From NCBI GenBank assembly GCA_963971285.1, contig OZ020257.1:16134602-16198601 (forward strand): a stretch of DNA of 64,000 bases, written 5' to 3'. This DNA is from Astropecten irregularis (lineage: Eukaryota > Echinodermata > Asteroidea > Paxillosida > Astropectinidae). Shown piece after piece: positions 35,952 to 48,430 of the stretch. The notes beneath the pieces are model-generated. The model had not been told where the DNA came from. It did not search any database and was given only the letters and a program-made list of their open reading frames with translations. Position 1 is the first letter of the stretch. Every line of letters begins with the position of its first letter. A program made the translations under genes and the position numbers.

Positions 35952-37043
35952 TGTTGTCGCTGAAATGTGATGTATTTTGTGGTGTGTCCGTGTAAAACTA
36001 ATTCCTTGTTGTTTAGAGATATCGTGTGAGCATTTACGGTTCTGTGTTGTCTCCCAAGGTTGTTGGCTAAAGGACAAGGTTATTGTATTGATGAAGACTG
36101 AATCCGTCTCACTTTTTCAGTTTTGAAATACTACAATCGAGACAGATCTTTAATAAACGAATTGGGTTGACTGACCATAGTGACCAAACCACCCGAGTCT
36201 AAAATATGGAATCGATTTTTTTGCAAGGCCGCGTCCGAAGAGAAATTGAAATTCAGAATCGATACTCGCTGTGTATTTATTTTATAATGGATCTTTGCAT
36301 ATACCTCGGGGTGATTTCAACACTCTAATATGCCGATTTTTATATGCGTGCACGGTTCTCGATTCTTCTCAATACCGTGGAAAAAATTGCTGCCATGCTG
36401 AAGCAAACTTTATAGGAGTTTGGGTTGGGCGAAGTTGTGTAATTCTATCCGCGTATTGACATTGCTTGAACTTAAAAGGAGAAAGTGTTTATCTTCCTAG
36501 ACTTGGTTTTTAGAACTAAGAGATGTTTTATCCATTATCTGAGCAGTATGGATATTATTAGTTTCGCTGTGTAATAGTAACTTAACTACCCCTCCCACTC
36601 CACATGTAATAACGTTTCAGGTGCTTTGGAAAAATAATTATGAAACTGACACTCTTTGTTACAATAATTCTCAGTTGACAAGTCAAAATTCTAAATAACT
36701 CAAATCTCTTTCAGCATCAGCCATCATCAAAAACTCTGATTGATTAATTAATATAGATTCAAGCGAAATTGGTTTGTTTGTTTCCGTTCTTTCCAAAATG
36801 CTTGTTTCGAGATTTTTCTCCGAATTGACTTCATTCTGTCCTTGATAACTGCAAGGACTGTTGCGTGATCAATTGACCGTGAAGGAATGCTTGTTTCACG
36901 GTCTCTGTCACGTTCTCTGTAGGTCGTCATCGTGACTGGCAAGCGTGATCATTTCGTGAATTTGGTCAGGTGAGCATTGTGAGTCAGGCAGTACACAAAA
37001 TCGGAGACAAAATCCGTCTGTCGCGACATTGTTGGTTGGTATG
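35952..37043. other. Intergenic
   Basis: A possible 47 bp mini-exon lies at 36920-36966, with a pyrimidine tract and TAG before it and GTGAGC after it, reading VVIVTGKRDHFVNLV. It is too short to support alone. Nothing else is recognised. Confidence 0.3.
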
Positions 37044-37055
37044 CTGTGTTGTTGA

Positions 37056-37093
<38 letters not shown>

Positions 37094-37262
37094 CTGTGCT
37101 GTTGTTGTTGCCTCTGCTGTTTCTGCTGCTTCTGCTGCTGTTTCTGCCGCTTGCTGTTGTTGTTGTTGCTGTTGCTGTTGCTGTTGTTGCTGCTGTTGAT
37201 GTTGCTGCTGCTGCTGTTGTTGTTGTTGTTGCCGCTGCTGTTGTTATTGTTTTTACAGTTAC
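37044..37262 (-). repeat. CAA/CAG trinucleotide microsatellite (GTT/GCT on plus)
   Basis: About 220 bp of interrupted GTT/GCT/GAT triplets on the plus strand, i.e. CAA/CAG/ATC on minus. The long open frames on both strands (36949-37368) are repeat readings: poly-Asn/Gln/Ser, poly-Val/Leu. It is oriented opposite to the 18.5 kb array. Confidence 0.9.
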
Positions 37263-40256
37263 AGTTGTGGCAGTTACAGACAATTACATGTATTATATGA
37301 AACGGATTTGTCTTTTTTGTGTGGGGGGTATTATCTTTTTTTTCTATTGGGTTGAGCATGACAGCTAGCTTATAAAGAGGCTAATGGAGAACCATTTCGC
37401 TTCACCCCTGTTGAGGTGTTTGTTGAGTTTTTGGGGGTTTGTGTTTGTTTCTGTCTGTTTTATAACAAAAAAGGAGAAAAATGGTTCATTTCAATCCGTG
37501 CACTAGAATTCAACACTGAAGTCAATTCAGCCGGACCTGGCTAAGTAGAGGCATACAGAAGGTCCGGGCAGTATGGTGCAGGCAGTTTAAACCCATACTA
37601 GCCCCTTTTCCAAGTCTAGGTCTATCGGTTCCTGTAGGCAAATGGAAGAAATAAACTCCTCCAATTCCACGGGGGATAATTTCGTTATTTATGGATTCTT
37701 TATTACGTTTCCAAGTGAAATTGAATAACGCAAAGATGCCAAGTTCCTTTCGGCTGATTTTATTCCCTTATTCGCCCCAACCATACACCCTCCCCTAGAA
37801 ATGGATTTTTTGAGTGAGCAATTCTGAAGATAAATTCTGCAGTTCGTATATATTTTGCGTAAGAGGGCTTGGGCATTTTCTGAGCATTTGGAAATTTAAT
37901 TACGCCGGTAAAACTTTATTTCTTTAGCCATTCATTGCCTTTTTTTTCAGCCGGGTAAAAAAATTGTCAACTTTTGCGATTTTCTAGTTTTAACAAAGAA
38001 AAGTACAATCGGCATTTGAATGTATATTTCTGAAATCCGTTTAAAACGCTGGCAGACTTTTGTAACGTGTCGTATTGCATGCCGTGGGCGCATAACGATG
38101 AATTATTATGCTTATGGTGTTTTATAAACATGTCCTTTCATGGGTTATTGACTACATCTGATTATTACATTAGTTTGAATATCATTTTGTGTAGGTTGAA
38201 TAATTTCTGTGTCACACTGCAAGTTTTCGTTTGGACCTGTGCATGCATGTTATATAGGCCTCAAGAGTTTTACAAATGCGACTGATGTTTTCTTGTATAG
38301 CTGTGTTATTCCGTCTATTTCTGCGTTGGTTGATTGTTGTCTGTTATTCTGATACACACAACCACAATTTAATGGCTTTTCCATAGCTTTACAATCTAAA
38401 GCAGATCACACTGTCTTCTTCGTATAAAGGGGCTTTACAAAATATCGTTGAGGAAATCTTTTACGTACTTTACAGTTTGTGCAAATTTTTCGTCTTGCAT
38501 TTTTTGTTGCGCAGTCTGACAAATGATTTGTAGACAATTGTAAAGTTTACTTCCTTGAAACCTTTAGAGAAAGACGGGTTTTATTCCATTTGTGACAAGA
38601 CAGAAGCGCTGGAAAACCTGAGGAAATCGTAAAAACATGGAGCAATCAAATCAAATCAGTTTTTTTCTTCAGAGAATGATGTAAAAAGCAGTGTCTTTTA
38701 TTCCTGTATAGCAGCACACATCCCAGAAATGACATATCCAGGGACATTTCTCTAAGGTGTTTTGTTTCTTACTTTCTTTTTTGTTGATCCAATTTCCAAG
38801 GGAAGAAAATATGCGAATTCAAAAATTTGGAATTGGTGAGCGACCGGCGCTGATGAGCTGCTTGTCGTTGTCAATATCTTTCAAGTGTCCTCCGTGCATG
38901 TCTGATGAATCGTTTGAAATTCTCGGTGCGCTCTTTTTTTGTTTTTCTCGTCTGAGAAATCTGGATGGTGTAACAGACTGGAGACCTGGTGGATGATTGT
39001 GTGTGATTGTGGGTCCGGGGCAAGACCGGTGGTGTTTGTATCCTTGAGCAAGCCACTTTGCTGTCTCAAGACATGCAGGAGTAATTGCCATCTTGAGTAT
39101 AGAGAAAGGGGTTAGTGTTTAAAGTGAGCAAATATGATTTGCGAAGATGTGCATTTTGGTTAAATTTGGTACTTAAACAGAAGTGAAGGTCTCTGAAACT
39201 TCCTTACAGACGTTGTTTCATGTACTTGTTTAAGCTTTGTTCCTCTGGATAGCAGAAATACGGCCGAAATAATCTTGCCCCATCCGAATCCTTCACGGTT
39301 ACACCACGCTTTCGAAATGCTAAAATAAGACACTAAATATTGATTTCCTTGAAAACCCCAGCATTTGATGAACCAAGATTTTCCATGGTGACTGTTTGCG
39401 CTGTTTATGAACTGTTGAGTCCATTTTCTGTCTCAAACTCGATCATTGTTTTTGGAGGCCTGGCAAATCCTGTACGCTGCCTTTAAGAAGGTGCCTTGGC
39501 TGTATTTTATAATAAAACTCTCCTTTGAGTGAAGATTTTGTCAGAGGATGTAATGTGACCATTGATCAACTATGCTATTGTGAACCGTTGTCTGGACATT
39601 TTCAATCACAAACATTTCGCGCCATTATAAGAAATGGACATGTTTATGACGTTTGGAAAATATCTGTTGTAAAGTGTGTCTTACGGTAGTGCCTTATTCA
39701 AATTCTGTGATTTTCATGAAACAAGCCGGAAGCATTGTATGGGAGACGGCGGTACATGCATCCACTGCAAAAGTGTAATAATTTTCCGTGTTGCTTTGAT
39801 TCATGTAATGGCACAGAGAAATACGATTATAAAACCGCTGACAGTCAAAGTACAAGGCCTTCTGTTGTTCACTAGGAATAAACAAGGAGCTTCGAACGGC
39901 CACAGGGGAAAACAAAATGATGAAATTATCAAGGAGGACACAGGTGCAAACAAACATACAAAGGCCTTGAGCTGCAATTCTGGCGGGTTCGACTTTTGGT
40001 GCCGTTTTCTCATTTTGTATTCTCCACGAACTGCAAAACAAACAAACAATTTAACTCGAGGGGAATATTGTTGAGTAAATGAAATCATGATGCCGATAAA
40101 TTATATATGGTACCGCAATAATGACCGAAAATTACGTGTAATTTTTCTAGATATGATGACGTCAACACAGACTGTACCGTCGGTGCAGGAATCTCGGGCT
40201 TGTCTGCTGCCACCAAGTGTTCGATTAAAACTATTGATCTCATTGGTCGACTGTCT
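37263..40256. other. Intergenic, 3 kb without a supported gene
   Basis: Open frames at 38067-38285, 38757-39091 (both strands) and 39676-40088 (both strands) overlap each other and lack domains. I see nothing structured. Confidence 0.4.
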
Positions 40257-40469
40257 TGGGCCTCGACTCCGGCTCAGGCTCCGGCTCCGCCTCCATTTCG
40301 TGAATCCATTTTAAAATTGTATACAGGTATCAAAGTAGAGGCTTTTGGCTGCAGTTAGGAAGTAGATTATTTGGTTTGAAAAGGACAACAGAGCTTCAGG
40401 ATCAATGGCAAACGACAACCTATATTTTCAGCGTATGAAAACAGAGCCTGAGCCTGAGCCTGAGCCTAT
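40257..40469 (+). mobile_element. Inverted-repeat element with GGCTCA arrays, copy 2
   Basis: The left end TTGGGCCTCGACTCCGGCTC runs into GGCTCAGGCTCCGGCTCC. The middle (TTCGTGAATCCATTTTAAAA, TTTTGGCTGCAGTTAGGAAG, ATGGCAAACGACAACCTATA) matches 20500-20630. The right end carries GAGCCTGAGCCTGAGCCT. The outermost inverted repeat is eroded. Confidence 0.65.
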
Positions 40470-42045
40470 ACTAAGCCTTAGTAAACGCTCTAGGTACACC
40501 AGCAAGCGCATTATACATTGTGGAAACTTTGTTTACAGTTTTCAATTCTGAAAGTCCCACTGCACAATTCGATATTATAATGCTGTGGTGTATGCCATGG
40601 AAGTTGGGAGCCATCTTCTTCTCTGTGTAACTCTGCTTCCATTGGTTGAGGCAAATCAAAACAGGACTGGTCAGTGGCGCCAGATGTTTTTGGTTGACTC
40701 ATTTTTCTGTACCCATAGCTGTCTTATCTGGAAGATGCTTCCTATTTTTTGTTCTATAATAACGGCGATACAATAAATGTTTTTGAAATGTCTGAATTAT
40801 TGGCAACGTCTCATAATTAAACTTTACGCGAAGACACAACAAGATATTGGGCATAAGGCGCATTACAAACTGACCGTGAAGTGAAATATCTGATTTTTTT
40901 GCAGAGTCTGCACAACTGATATACAACTTTGATATACAGGAGTCATTTTCTGTCCATTAATTTCAGATCTCTCTCCAGAGTTGTATCTGATTTCATCGAG
41001 CCCTAGCCAGTGGAAACGTACACCTCTAATGTAGTATACACATGATCCATGGGCGAGAACTTGCTCCTTTTCCGGCTCATTTCAGTCGTGTATTAATCGC
41101 TTGATCAGTTCTAGGATGTACACAATTTCCCACCTGTGTATAACCGGTTAGTAATATACCTGATTACTCTATATTCATAGCGTATGCAACATTTGTTGAT
41201 CGATTTTTGCTCTGCACACTTTGAAGTCTAAGTAAAAACGCACATTCATCAGGAACATGCTAGTACATCGGTTTCTTATCATGAATCTTCGTGGAGTTAC
41301 GTTACAAAGCCCATCAACCGTGGGTATGCATTACAGCCTTGCCGGAAGGCAGACACATTTGTACGCATCTCCTGCACGACTGTGCTCATCATGAGTCCTT
41401 GACGATTATTTAACCTCCTATATTTTTGTCTTTGAAGCTGAAGTAATTTCTAGTGATACTATTTCAAAAGGGTTTGATGGATATCGCATTTCGTGCGTGC
41501 GGGCTAGAGTGTGTCAGTTTATAGTGTAAAGAATGTAACTCGCAGTTTATTGCTTTCGGTTGATAGAGTGAAATGATTGTCAAGAAATTCGTATTTTGTG
41601 TGCTTAAACTAGCGCGTTTCTTTAATTCAGATTACTGCTAAAATCAGTATTCATTGTTTGAATTGTTTTAATCTGCATGTGGCACCTCTCCACGACCTGG
41701 TGGAAAAAACATAAACACATCATGAGATCGTGAGTTGTCCAGGGATATGTCATTTCCGTTTTTATCTAATCATCGGATTTCCAAATATTTACCGCGATGT
41801 GGTATATATAATTGTTTGCCGCACGAACCGCTATAGGTCTGTCAAACCTTGTGTGTGTTTTATGCCGTCTCGATGGTCGTTAGCCAAACATTTGAACAGG
41901 TCATTAATTGCTGATTAATATGTTGAGCGTGGTAATTCTTGAGATTTGTTGTGGACGTCAGTGAGGTTCGTAGTGGCCCTTGCGATATACCACGAACGAA
42001 TGGATGGCAAGTTTTGAATGAAAAAAAAATAATGTGAGTTAGGCC
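40470..42045. other. Intergenic, nothing recognised
   Basis: No supported gene or repeat. Confidence 0.4.
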
Positions 42046-42342
42046 TAGGCTATACGCCGTGCTACTGCCATGCCGAATTCAAATAATTTTACATTTTCAA
42101 GTTTGGCACGGCAATAGCACGGCATTTAGCGTGAATTTGCCTCGGCAAATTGAGTTCGGCACGGCAAGCTCTTTGGCTCGACAGGGTCTGCCGCGCTATT
42201 GGTATTTGGAACGGTATTGGCGCGACACTTTCAATTAAGCTCGGCGTTTAGCGCAACTGAAGCACTACCGGTACATGCTGAGCTATTGCTGCACTCAATA
42301 ATGGTTTGAGTTCGGAACGGCAGTTGCACGGCGTATAGTCTT
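42046..42342. mobile_element. Inverted-repeat element with subterminal CACGGC repeats (family D)
   Basis: The left CTATACGCCGTGCTACTGCC, then GAATTCAAATAATT, is answered on the right by GTTTGAGTTCGGAACGGCAG, then TTGCACGGCGTATAG, giving arms of about 42 bp. The interior repeats GGCACGGCAATAGCACGGC-like and GAGTTCGGCACGGCAA-like words several times, like clustered transposase-binding sites. No coding capacity. Confidence 0.7.
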
Positions 42343-43226
42343 GGTCTGAAGTTGCAACAGGCTTCTCTTATTATGCGGCACTTCTGGGAGCAGCTATAAC
42401 TTCCTCTGTCTGTTGGAACCTGGATCTGAAAGTTTGGACTGGAATACATCAAACTCAAAGTCAACAATTGGTCTTGCCTTAAGCTGATTGGCGAGTGATA
42501 CACGGCGTCATCCCGTGTGCTCTGTGACGCCTGGCGGCGTTGTTTGACGTGACATCCATGCAGACCCTGGCGTCTGAAGGAATACAAGAAGCTCTCCTAT
42601 CTTGTCTTCTGTCTCCCTTCCCCTTCATTTCCCACCCCTTCTGTCTTATTTCCTTTTCTTCTCTTCTCTTCTGACCACTAAACAAAGTCAACAGTTATTG
42701 CAATTTTCCTTGAAATTGTGGTATAGAGATTAATTTCACCCTAATTTGAAGAACAGGCTGCGAAAGCCTGTTTCGTCTTAACACTGCACCTCCATCTTGC
42801 CTAGGTTGACTGACCCAAACTAGTATTGATCATTATACCTCATCATCGTCTCTGTTTCAGATTTCAGTTTCGGGTTTTCTTTTCTGCTTTAATCCATATC
42901 AAGTTCCCTCCCTCTTCCGAGGTTGAAGTACGACGGTCAACATACAATTTCGAGGGAAGATTGTTGAACATCAACGGCCTGCAACCCCCTTGGGGCTCGG
43001 TGCTCTTGCTTGACCTTTTACTTGACCGTGTTCGGCTGCCTCCAAGCCATCATTCTCAATGATGAAAAATAAACAACACGCACAGGTTATTATTCGGTCA
43101 AGGGAAAACCATGATCAATCAAAGAAAGACCTATGTATGTTGTTTCGTTTGCTGAATGCTGTCTATGTTAGGTGGAACGTTTTAAGAGCGATGTCCTAAA
43201 TTGAATGATAAAGGAGTGATCACAAG
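42343..43226. other. Intergenic
   Basis: A pyrimidine-rich tract lies at 42600-42670. No supported gene. Confidence 0.4.
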
Positions 43227-43366
43227 TATTGAAAAATAAAAACTAAGATAACTGACAATTAGGGACACCACCGACATAGGGCTGGATAGCTCAGTTGGTA
43301 CAGTATTCCGGAGGTCGCTGGTTCGAATCCAGCTCCAGTCAATTTATCTTTGTTCACTTTTCAATG
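43227..43366 (+). mobile_element. tRNA-core inverted-repeat element, copy 2
   Basis: The core at 43280-43343 has A box TAGCTCAGTTGG and B box GGTTCGAATCC. It also has a perfect 5 bp T-stem (GCTGG/CCAGC) and a 7 bp acceptor-like pairing (GGCTGGA/TCCAGTC), but the anticodon arm is about 10 bases short. The flanks TATTGAAAAATAAAAACTAA and TTTGTTCACTTTTCAATGAC are imperfect inverted repeats. It matches 19952-20109 across its whole length. Confidence 0.65.
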
Positions 43367-44881
43367 ACGAAAACTAAGGAGGTAAGATCTTTGAGACAGG
43401 TTTTGCGGTGTTTTCAGCATCTGCATAGGTCTCTCTTTAAATACTGCTTATTATTTTGTGTTGCCTCCGAACTTAATTCTGAGGTTGATGACTGCATTTG
43501 AGAGTGAGTTTGATGAAGAAAAAAATGTTATAGAAATCCGTAGGAGTGTCTATTTCTAGAAGTTATTGCTGCTATGTACGTCGTTGCTATAATCTACAGA
43601 AAACGCCGTTGTTTTGCCTTTAACCATAATGTATTTACAAGTCAAATTCAGTGCCTGCTCCGTGCGACAGTATATACCCCCGTTCTCTAAACTGCCGTTA
43701 GCACAAACTGTGTTAAATGTCACTGTTAATGCACACGTTTGTTGATTAAATCATTCTGGCTCGTCCAAACCCTCCGGTACATTTCGCGCCTTTTTTTTTC
43801 TCTGTGTCTTTCTTAAGGCAGGGATGGAGAGCGGGAGAAGAAAAAAATCGCAGTTTTATTACATATACCCTTAAACTGTTGTCGAGAGGAGACTTGTATA
43901 TATAATCAACAAAGAAAAAAGAAGAAGAAGATGATGAAAATGAAGAAGAAGAAGTAATCAGCCCCTCGGTACACGAAGCCGCGACATCCACGGGACTGTG
44001 CAATTTCACGCCGGGGTTCTTCCTCCCCACATCTATACCCGGAAAGGAAGCCAGAGGACGGTCACCTAGTTTGTTCAGGCTCCGGTGAGTGCCGGTAACA
44101 TTCTCGACGACGGAGCTTGTGTATAATTGTTCATTCCACGGCTGGGCTGTTTCCCGCTCGCGCCTGGTCGATATTAGCGGGGGCTGCTCTGGAGGAGGAA
44201 GGCATAGGGAGAGGGGGGAAGAGAAGAAGGGGAGGAGGAGGAAAGAGAAGGAAGAACAGTCTTGGGGGCTTGAAACCCTCTGGATTTTTCAGCGCCGTAA
44301 TTGTAACCGCCAGGGATATAGCTGAGGAGGGAAGGGGTGACTGACTGGCCGCAGATTCTATCCCTCCGCAACGACAATGTCACTCACTGCGCTCCGGTAT
44401 ACGGTAAAACCTGACTTCATATCCTGCGCCTGACACTGTTATGATGCAGCAAGATCAGGGATGCAGAGTGAACGGTACAACACCGACCGCAAGTTGAGCC
44501 CAAGCTGTTCCTTTAAGGACCGAATCACTTGTTCCCTTTTGACTTCCGGCACTCAGACCCTCCACTATACAGGAACGGAAGTGCTCGCCAGCTTGCAAGT
44601 GACCGCGCATCATGAGAGGGGCGAAAAGCCACACCGAGTCCAAGGTCGGCCCCTGTGAGGGTCTGGGGCTTGGGTGGGGGAAATGTATGTATATGACAGC
44701 ATCTTTAATGGTAATTAACACTGGCGATCATGCGAGAAATTAATTTTGTATCCCTATAGAAGTCGTCGGCAATCAGGTTATGGGTACCTTAACTTACTTG
44801 GTTGATACGAGATGTATTTTGCGCCAGTGATGACGTTATAATTAACCAGGCGTTTTTTTAATTTGTTTATGGATTATACAG
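43367..44881. other. Intergenic with GAA/GAT and GGA-rich tracts
   Basis: GAA-rich microsatellite at 43911-43955 and a GGA/GAA purine tract at 44185-44260. GC rises around 43.97-44.40 kb. Several short frames overlap with no domain. No gene is supported. Confidence 0.4.
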
Positions 44882-44945
44882 CAACAGGGATGGGGAACCA
44901 CCAGGAGCTTTGCAGGACCTCAAGGAACTGATCGAGGCTTCTTAG
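44882..44945 (+). CDS. Candidate terminal coding exon of an unrecognised gene
   Basis: After TTTATGGATTATACAG (3' splice-like, ending at 44881) a phase-2 frame runs 20 codons to TAG at 44943-44945. It reads NRDGEPPGALQDLKELIEAS, an acidic, helix-prone C-terminus in well-formed codons. It lies within AT-rich DNA, and an AATAAA follows at 45024-45029, as expected for a last exon. I do not recognise the protein. It could pair with the candidate first exon at 19.55 kb or with other small exons I could not identify. If it is chance, the coding-like composition and the nearby poly(A) signal are coincidental. Confidence 0.3.
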
Positions 44946-46543
44946 CTAGGGTTGCGGCACGACGATCTAAAATCTCTCTCTAACTGGTCTGAAATCATCA
45001 TATTTGTTGCTTAATACTTGTCTAATAAAATTATTATAAACTTAAAAAATTGTAGATCTTGAAGTATAAGATTAAGAAAAAAAACAGAAAAGAGATAAAA
45101 CGAAATAAAAAATATTCAATTTTTTTTCCCCGTCTAGCCGAATATCAGGACTTGGGAGGCTGAGTCATTAAAATGTCAAACACTGTTTCTGTTTTACTGG
45201 CTTCCCTCGCCGCTGTCCATGTCCTGCATGCTAATACCCTGGGCATGGTCGGCCAAGTACCCAGGAATGTTAGCACACCTGGAATGACAATAAACCCCTG
45301 TGACGCGTCGACACTTTTTTCTTTTAATTTACAATAATGGAGTCGAAAGGGCACGTTGACTTGACCTATTTTGTTCAGTTATTGAATTGCCGACGCTTTT
45401 TTATTAAATAATCGAGTGACAATCAGACAAGGTTGACACGGTCATTGCGTAAATAAAGCTGCAGAGTGCGCAATGAAACGGCAAAGAACGCCGGACGCAG
45501 ACGTGTCTTGTGTAGTGACGTATGACGCGACGAACGTTGACATTATTTTTTTTTTAACTGACATGGTCACACCACGAGAGGGCTCTCTTCAAGTTACCGG
45601 CATTCTCCATCCCGCGAACGGGTCTGTATGCAAAAACGGATGATGATGAGTCAATGAAAACGTCTACATGATTGTATAGGAGTATGTTTCCTTCTCTAAT
45701 AAGTCAGATATTACTAAAAACGGACCATAATATACTCATGGCATAGCCCCTCCAAATACAAGCAAACAAACAATCACAGAAAATGGAATAAAATGAAAAG
45801 GTAATTAATTTTAGGGAGTTGAATTTATTAGGCTGTGTACGTAGGACAGGTACGGTTAAACGAAAATGCGCATGACGTTTAGCAGAAAATATTTCACCAG
45901 AATAGCTGACCGACAGGTTTGAATTGCACTGCAGCAGTGCACTGGATGGAGACGGGTGTCAGACGGATTGGGCGATAAACTTGCAGTTTGATGGAAGCAG
46001 TGTTTAGTCTATAGTTTAGGGTAATTCACTTGAACGGGCCAAATTTCGGCACAATTGGCTGACTGTGTCCAATCGTCCAGAAAATATCAGCAAAACCGTA
46101 TTGTTTAAATCGGTGCACATCAACCGTTTTACCTCAGAATGATGGTGACAGAATAACGACTCAGTGCTGATAATGGGCTAATTACGTAAAAATTGATTTC
46201 ATCAAAACGAAATCCAATTTACCTTTAATTTAAAATGTTTTACCGTGACATCGCTCATTGGATCCACGCTACATCGTTCTGCGGGACCGGGAGCGCGCCC
46301 GCTCGGTCCGTCCTGGGCTCACCGTAACTGCTTCATAACTTCACTGAAAGATATCACATGTGATTATTGTTTGCCCCTCGCAAATTCCAATCAACCGGAT
46401 AGCATTATCCCCTCTAATTAGACGCGGATAAGTTTCTAAACTACGATATCAATTTGAGAACTTGAAAGAATCATAATCAAATTTCATTTGCTTAAACAGT
46501 CACTTTTCACGTAGCTATAAAAACTCTTCTTTCTTTAACTCAG
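44946..46543. other. Intergenic
   Basis: Contains a plausible poly(A) signal (45024-45029) for the preceding candidate exon. Otherwise no supported feature. Confidence 0.35.
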
Positions 46544-46665
46544 AAATGTCAGTGACGATTGCAGTCGATTCGATCCAATCTCCACGGTCGCCCTGGTACC
46601 GCAGGCCGAAGAAAGGCGCCAAGTTGCCCGCCGAAAATCAATCAATTAGGCGAAACAGGCGCTAA
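46544..46665 (+). other. Candidate terminal exon with two overlapping open frames
   Basis: A strong pyrimidine tract (CTTCTTTCTTTAACTCAG) ends at 46543. Downstream, one frame is open for 34 codons to TAG at 46647 (beginning NVSDDCSRFDPISTVALVPQ, ending RRKSIN). Another is open from an ATG at 46546 for 39 codons to TAA at 46663. A TATA-like TATAAAAA sits about 30 bp upstream, so a small single-exon transcript is an alternative. GC content is clearly above the surroundings. No homology is recognised. Confidence 0.25.
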
Positions 46666-48430
46666 AAACTGACAGTGCATTGTATATAGATGATGACGCT
46701 AATCAGTTTATGTGTGACCGTCGTCACTTCCAACATACAAGACGGCATCAGTGCTCTCTAAACGAGTTACCGTGGAAACGGGAGGGAAAATATAACGCGT
46801 AGTCGTGGTATTTTGACAACAACCATTAGGCTTTATGGAGATGTTTTGTCCAAGCAGAACTGTGTGAGTTTAATGGCCATCGCTCATGATGCATTGACCT
46901 GGTTTTCGCCGGCGACATATCGAGTGGCACTTCCAACAGAGTTTCCGCGGCCCAACATTATAAATATTGTTTTTTGAGAAGCCCGAAGTGGGAGTTCGTG
47001 TGGCGGTGAGCAAGTTGAGTTGAGAGGCATTTAAAACTCAACCCGAACTGTCAGCTAAAGCCTAATCATGTTTGTTTTTTTCTTGATGTTTATCTGGTCG
47101 TTCTTAATTAATTTATGATACAAAGTGTACTTGTGTGACTGTACATCCTGGACACGGTATTGAAAACGAAATCCCTGCTGAAAGTGAGGAATGGTTTTGG
47201 CTAGGATTGCGTTTGCGCAATTTTTCCAGTTTGTGCGGTTTTAGCCAGAACGCTACTTTTGCGTGACTCGCGCTCTTGGGGTTTGAGTACAAAATAGAGC
47301 TAAATTTTGGGTGTCCAGTATCCACCCCACCGCCCACTTGGCAATTAATAAACAATAGCATAATACGGCCCGTCCCCTAAAAGTACGATGCGCTATGTCT
47401 CGGTGCTTTATGAGAACGAGGTGGTCAGCAATTTCAACCTCTTTACCAGCCGCTCTTGGTGACTTAAACGGAACCCAGACGCCACTCGCCTTTCCCCAGC
47501 ATATGTGTAAGTAGGGTACCCGACTAAATTGCATTGACAGCTTTAATGTACATTTCGTGTCGTTCGAGTCGTTGAACTGCCGCAATTTTTACCGAAATTA
47601 TACGATTGTGAGCCACCCACATGTGTTATAAGTCGTCAATTTGGGACTTCCATTTGAGAGTAAGTAAGGCCGTTAAATGGTTTAGCTAAATACAGCATAA
47701 CGAACCGCTGTACTACAAAAGTTAGCGTTGTTGTTGTAACTTACAAGTATTTTCATTTGTTTACAAATTACAAGCTGTCAATGGCCGGCTGTGTACTGTA
47801 TTATTTGTCAGTGCTTGTGTATCATTGTAATTTGTATGCAAACCAAAAGCTGTAGTGCATTATGGAGAATCAGTTGCTGGGATGGGAAGGATATTTTGCC
47901 TACACGGGGAACATGACATTACTCATTAGTTATACACTGACCGAGCCCCGTAAACCTGAAACAGGGCCCAGATCCTGGGTCTGAGAGTAGTGATGTAGGC
48001 TATCTGGCACAGCGAAAAATCCCTTACACGAATTGGCACGAAACGGTCGCAAGAGGGCGTCACGATCATCTCATTATGTGACGTCATCGCACTGACCAAA
48101 AATGGAAGTTTTCATGAATGAAACTGACGCGCATGGGCACATACTCAGCGATGCCCACTCTAACCATAGTTACTTCGACAGACCTCGCCACGATCTTTCG
48201 AATGGTACCAAAAACATACAAATTTGTACATTTCTTCGACCTTTTGACCATTTTTGGTGGTGTCACCCGACGTTCGAGAACTCACGGACACCGCGATCGT
48301 ATTTGAACTTTGGTGAGCTGTATTTTTGTTGTCATTTTACCGCGAAACCGCGCCACCGTCTGAGTGTGATTGTTGGGTCGTTGAATATTCATATAACGTT
48401 TGTTAGGTCTATTGGTTGTGTATGCTGAGA
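46666..48430. other. Intergenic
   Basis: No supported gene. A TGACGTCA (CRE-type) palindrome lies at 48079-48086. The 108-codon plus frame at 48102-48428 is overlapped by a minus frame and has no recognised domain. Confidence 0.35.

Noticed and set aside
36949-37368. Overlapping frames of 132-136 codons on both strands
   Set aside because: Both are translations of the GTT/GCT microsatellite with short random extensions.
43280-43343. A functional tRNA gene
   Set aside because: A and B boxes and acceptor pairing are present, but the anticodon arm is about 10 bases short and the sequence is part of a dispersed element.
43239-43378. 9 bp direct repeat AAAACTAAG flanking the tRNA-like core, as a target-site duplication
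   Set aside because: The left copy falls within sequence shared with the other element copy (part of the inverted end), so the direct repeat is probably coincidental.
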